Positions 61,801 to 64,000 of a stretch of 64,000 nucleotides of DNA are shown in pieces; position 1 is the first letter of the stretch; every line of letters begins with the position of its first letter. This DNA is from Aldehydirespirator sp965116965 (lineage in GTDB: Bacteria > Actinomycetota > Acidimicrobiia > Acidimicrobiales > Aldehydirespiratoraceae), in assembly GCA_965116965.1 (NCBI GenBank), contig OZ220743.1, positions 1,178,001 to 1,242,000 on the forward strand, given 5' to 3'. Below the pieces are notes generated by a model. That model was not told the DNA's origin. It searched no databases and was given only the letters and a program-made list of their open reading frames with translations. The translations under genes and the position numbers were made by a program.

Positions 61801-62130
61801 GTCGCGGCGCAACACCGTGCGGACCGCGGCCGCGATGACCGTCATGGTCACACCCCGTCGGCCGCCGGCGGCCATCTCTGCCCCTCCGAGGCGCTCGGCG
61901 AGGTCGTAGGCGGTGTGGAAGGCGACCGCTGCAATCCCACCGGCGCCGTTGTGTGTGCGACGGCCCAGCGCCCGGCGGGCCGCCAGGCCCACATAGTGGT
62001 TGGGCACCACGACGGTGACCGGGGCGAGCGGGTCACCGCCCTTGGCCCGCCTCACGGCCTCCGCGAGCGCCTCGTGGGCGGGCGGGCCGTAGCCCGTGGT
62101 CACGCAGTCGATCGCCATAGAGCGCACCAT
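58813..62130 (-). CDS. addB: AddB-like nuclease subunit
   Basis: This 1,105-residue partner of AddA lacks a Walker A site (the N-terminal strand reads VTVVVPNHYVGLAARRAL), as expected for an inactivated helicase fold. Segments such as SMIVFLPQRITDSQAGLL, LDLAVVCGLAEGTFPARRND and LLLHPRGD fit AddB. The C-terminal nuclease has LEMWAGCPHAYFMRHVLR, RGSIDRVDATPHGGLLVVDY with KTG, and LQLVLYDLAAR. AddB proteins coordinate an iron-sulfur cluster by four Cys; here one is in AGCPHAYF and two in CGYCDPDGMG, and I see no obvious fourth nearby. The start ATG 62130 could instead be ATG 62118. It is the first gene of the addB-addA operon. Confidence 0.85.
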   Translation of the reverse strand: MVRSMAIDCVTTGYGPPAHEALAEAVRRAKGGDPLAPVTVVVPNHYVGLAARRALGRRTHNGAGGIAAVAFHTAYDLAERLGGAEMAAGGRRGVTMTVIAAAVRTVLRRDPGHFRGVENHPATERALTRAHRELSELHDSQLKTLGLQSPRARDVVRIHQQVAADLEAGFSNEQQLSRAAVAAVRADPSAATRQLGSMIVFLPQRITDSQAGLLRAVGEATDTTIVAGATGAEDADAAVVASVGRLGAELDAPARRGGRAGASATVEALSVSDADDEVRHAVRAVVDAARAGTPLGRCAIVYGVESPYVRLISDALDAAGIPRCGATSRTVETSLLGRSLLDMLALRDRGFSRRVVMAWLAGAPVSVRRPDPDASNRAADPEGEAGALRPGDDPDAGGPDGEVGGDGPAARHRWQGVPSAAWEREARAARVESGIDSWRRRLTRYAEDCTAEADHHAADEEQAWRGDRHRRSAERSIDLLSFVEELHADLDPRPAPRTWADLAGWCQKLIQKYLGGRLRRNWPEEERQMAERVDRAVSRLGDLEGTDDEPSVAAFGRALRLELEGAAHRHGHLGAGVLVGPVGLALGVELDLAVVCGLAEGTFPARRNDDALLPDRERLVAGGDLPARADRPGDDHRELLAVVAAAERSLLLHPRGDLRRAADRSPSRWLTEEAGESQEVPSFVAGLRRTGFPAHAQEYDTRCVLDWHDARTAGEGGWSELVQLPGVRQRPELRRGIELRRARKSARLTRFDGNLPAGDLRGTALAHPAGGSETTSASRLEMWAGCPHAYFMRHVLRVEAVDDADDEHRISPLERGSLVHRILERWLAEAIAEGAVPAPEARWPESWRTHLLAVGERECDRLAARGLVGRRLYWEHDRRQILADLVRFLDFDDERRARYGSQPAAVELGFGMPHGASGPVSVEIGNGRSLSVRGSIDRVDATPHGGLLVVDYKTGSADAYQKLGPEDPTLGGHRLQLVLYDLAARSLLGIASTADGHGVYWFVSTKGQFSDVGYATNAARRQVLEAVNTIVDGVGDGLFPLHPDEPVWRPWVPCGYCDPDGMGTRDQWRDFQRKRDDPALARYLDLVDPDREPSEVARSSEGAPR

Positions 62131-62185
62131 ACGACAGACGTACGACAGCAGGACGGTCGGTGCTCGGATGGCGAAGTCCGGGGCC

Positions 62186-62234
62186 GAACTTCAACGAGTC
62201 AACCACCGTGGAGGTGGCCAACTGCTTAGAGTTC
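62186..62234. repeat. 49-nt dispersed imperfect palindrome, copy 3
   Basis: Arms 62186-62207 (GAACTTCAACGAGTCAACCA and two more bases) and 62213-62234 are inverted around a 5-nt centre. It lies between the end of the Nudix-DUF1445 gene and the start of addB, both minus strand. This is the same position relative to gene ends as copy 1. Confidence 0.85.
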
Positions 62235-62293
62235 GTCGAGTGACGGCGCCATCGTCGACGGCCGGGTCCCGGGTGCCTACACCTGAGCTCCCA

Positions 62294-63562
62294 CTACGCG
62301 GACTGCGGGTCGGCGGGCAGGTCTGTGATGAACATGTGTCCGGGTTCGTGGGTGATGGCGAGTTCCGGCCGGGCGTCGGCGATCGCCAGCTGTGGCGTGA
62401 CGCCGCAGGCCCAGAACATCGGCACCTCGCCGTCGTGGACGTCCACGGGGTCGCCGAAGTCGGGGGCGCTTAGATCCTCGATGCCTAGGTCGGCAGGATC
62501 GCCGACATGGACCGGGCCACCGTGGGCGCCAGGGTAGGCCTCGGTGATCTGTCGAGCCTGCTCGACCGACCCGGCGGGCACGGGCCGCATCGACACCACC
62601 AGCGGGCCGGCGAAGTCCCCGGCCGGCTCGCACCGGCGGTCCGTGATGTACATGGGCACGTTGCAGCCCTGCTCGACATGGCGCACCGGCAGGCCCGCCC
62701 GCAGCAGGGCGGCCTCGAAGCTGAAGCTGCAGCCCAGCAGTACCGATACGAGGTCGTCGCGCCACCACCCGGTGGCGTCGGTGGCCGAATCGGTGTGGGC
62801 GCCGTCGACGAACAGCCGGTACCGGGGCACGTCGGTGCGGAGGTCGCTGCCCGGCGCCGAGCGCACGGCCTCTGTACCCTGCTCCACCACCTCCACGACG
62901 GGACAAGACTTCGGATTGCGGGCTGCGAACGTCACGAAGTCGGAGGCCACCGCCCGGGGCAGCACCACGAGGTTGGCCTGCACGCATCCCGGGGCCAGAT
63001 GAGCGGTGGGTCCGGCGTGCTCCCCGGACCGGATCGCCAGCCGTGCCCGCTGCGCCAGGCCCGCTCGGGTGGTGCTACTCGTCCCGGCGCCGCCGTCTTC
63101 GAGGACTTCGGCCAAGGCGTCGAGCAGCGGCAACTGGCCCTTGTGCAGCTTCGTCCGAGCCTCATCGATCGTCCACCACGCCGCCCTGTCCACCTCCGGG
63201 TACTCGCGGATCTGGCCCGAGCCGGGTGGCCATTCGAGTTCGAAGGTGTTGCTGACCGTGTGCGTCGCGTCGAAGTCCGCCTCGATCACCCATGCGCTGA
63301 TCCGTTTGCGGCTGGGCGGACCGAACTCGCCGAGGAAGAGCCTCGACCCTTCCGGCGGCGGCGATCCCAACTCCTCCTCGAACTCCCGCAGGGCCACCGT
63401 CTCGGCGTCTTCGCTCTCGGCGTACTCGCCCTTGGGGATAGACCAGGCGTGGGCATCCTTGTTGGCCCAGAACGGCCCGCCGGGATGCACCAGCAGCACT
63501 TCGACCACACCGTCGACGTTCCGTCGGTGAAGTATCAGGCCGGCGCTTCTCTTGCTTGCCAT
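62294..63562 (-). CDS. Nudix hydrolase fused to DUF1445 (putative hydro-lyase / D-glutamate cyclase-like)
   Basis: A single 422-residue frame joins two enzymes. Residues about 1-155 are a Nudix hydrolase with a perfect Nudix box (G-x5-E-x7-RE-x2-EE-x-G) in GEYAESEDAETVALREFEEE then LG. These cleave nucleoside diphosphates linked to another moiety. Residues about 165-422 match DUF1445: ARLAIRSGEHAGPTAHLAPG, VQANLVVLPRAVASDFVTF, LLGCSFSFEAALLRAGLPVR, NVPMYITDRRC, VVSMRPVPAGSV, PVFWACGVTPQ-type and THEPGHMFITDL. DUF1445 proteins are annotated as hydro-lyases and are related to D-glutamate cyclase. The linker is short and Ser/Thr/Gly-rich. The start is taken as ATG 63562; TTG 63577 is possible. 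Confidence 0.88.
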   Translation of the reverse strand: MASKRSAGLILHRRNVDGVVEVLLVHPGGPFWANKDAHAWSIPKGEYAESEDAETVALREFEEELGSPPPEGSRLFLGEFGPPSRKRISAWVIEADFDATHTVSNTFELEWPPGSGQIREYPEVDRAAWWTIDEARTKLHKGQLPLLDALAEVLEDGGAGTSSTTRAGLAQRARLAIRSGEHAGPTAHLAPGCVQANLVVLPRAVASDFVTFAARNPKSCPVVEVVEQGTEAVRSAPGSDLRTDVPRYRLFVDGAHTDSATDATGWWRDDLVSVLLGCSFSFEAALLRAGLPVRHVEQGCNVPMYITDRRCEPAGDFAGPLVVSMRPVPAGSVEQARQITEAYPGAHGGPVHVGDPADLGIEDLSAPDFGDPVDVHDGEVPMFWACGVTPQLAIADARPELAITHEPGHMFITDLPADPQSA

Positions 63563-63618
63563 AATGGTGCCCGACAATAGGCCGCATCGGGTCTTGGCCC
63601 GAAGGAGGCGTCAACGAG

Positions 63619-64000
63619 ATGAACCGGGAAGCCGAGCGAGCCGCAGCGGTGGCCGGTGCCATGGACGACATCGCCAAGATCGATGCCCACGGCCGCCAGC
63701 ACGGGGGAATCGACCGGGCCGGACTGGAGCGCATCAAGGAGCGGTTGCTGCAACTGGCCGAGCGCGACGACCTCTTCAGTGACGAGGACTTCCCGCCTCC
63801 GGACACTCCTGGGGGCTCATTCAGCTACCGGATCGCACAGAACGACGACGACGAGTTGGCGCTGTACATCCAGAGCGTGGGCGACGGAACGTCGGCACCG
63901 CCGCATGAGCACAGGACCTGGGCGGTGATCGTGGGGATGCGCGGCCAGGAGTTGAACCGCCTGTACGGCCCGTGCGCCGGCGGAGACGAGCCGCAGGTGC
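63619..64000 (+). CDS. Cysteine dioxygenase-like cupin protein, N-terminal part (cut by window edge)
   Basis: The 127 visible codons start at ATG 63619 behind a strong Shine-Dalgarno (AAGGAGG, 63602-63608). A helical N-terminus (ERAAAVAGAMDDIAKIDAHG) is followed by the start of a beta-barrel: FSYRIAQNDDDELALYIQSV, then SAPPHEHRTWAVIVGMRGQE and LNRLYG. The H-x-H followed by T-W-A-V-I-x-G is the metal-binding pattern of CDO-type and related double-stranded beta-helix dioxygenases. The remaining ligands and the Cys/Tyr positions lie beyond the window. It is divergent from the Nudix-DUF1445 gene (56-base gap). Confidence 0.75.
   Translation, partial: MNREAERAAAVAGAMDDIAKIDAHGRQHGGIDRAGLERIKERLLQLAERDDLFSDEDFPPPDTPGGSFSYRIAQNDDDELALYIQSVGDGTSAPPHEHRTWAVIVGMRGQELNRLYGPCAGGDEPQV

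Overview
The window is about 70% G+C and dense with genes. It uses many GTG starts and four-base ATGA/GTGA stop-start overlaps. Gene content (F420-type luciferase-like oxidoreductase, LigD-type primase/polymerase, P450, several acyl-CoA synthetases, an FtsX/peptidoglycan-binding-HlyD exporter) suggests a high-GC actinobacterium. The stock of secreted eukaryote-like repeat proteins (RCC1, LRR, fibronectin III, spondin, cadherin) would fit a host-associated member, for example of Acidimicrobiia. That placement is inference; nothing here proves the taxon.

Layout. 1-1294: 5' part of glnS (minus strand, cut by the window edge). 1376-7547: minus-strand operon of a ThDP enzyme followed by livH-livM-livG-livF; LivM has a large extra membrane domain. 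7669-9375: divergent fumarylacetoacetate-hydrolase-family enzyme and acyl-CoA thioesterase. 9463-13583: minus-strand operon of a malonyl-CoA-synthetase-like ligase, a Liv-type solute-binding lipoprotein and a secreted protein of unknown function. 13693-14665: aroK-aroQ.

14837-26692 is the most unusual region. It is a minus-strand tandem array of a two-gene module: a membrane-anchored Cys-rich RCC1-repeat protein, then a secreted fibronectin-III/subtilisin protein. The module is present in three states of decay. Its downstream member is a roughly 2,410-residue secreted subtilisin with 21 RCC1-type repeats and two leucine-rich blocks, now split by a small tandem duplication. The second RCC1 gene carries a C5-to-C6 slip, and the third unit survives only as fragments.

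26862-31800: AAA/DUF4143 ATPase, LigD-type PrimPol, F420-type oxidoreductase and an unknown propeller-like protein, all translationally coupled. 31885-36954: four-gene MacB-like export operon (lipoprotein, membrane-fusion protein with coiled-coil DNA repeats, ATPase, FtsX permease). 37011-38333: EF-hand/pre-toxin-like protein. 38415-39628: dsbB and a TlpA-like thioredoxin, plausible suppliers of disulfides for the Cys-rich secreted proteins. 39782-47671: aminotransferase, two acyl-CoA ligases, psuG, P450 and a crotonase. 47691-51509: spondin/Calx-beta/cadherin/SLH surface protein. 51662-55302: two PLP fold-type II enzymes and a MarR regulator. 55292-62130: addA-addB-like recombination nuclease. 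62294-63562: Nudix-DUF1445 fusion. 63619-64000: start of a cysteine-dioxygenase-like cupin.

Two small interspersed repeat families run through the window. One is a 49-nt imperfect palindrome (three intergenic copies just past gene 3' ends). The other is a 50-nt element (four copies, two of them identical, one lying inside the PrimPol coding sequence). No tRNA, rRNA, CRISPR array, insertion sequence or prophage gene was recognised. No gene-free stretch exceeds 300 bases except the remnant-filled 26230-26861.
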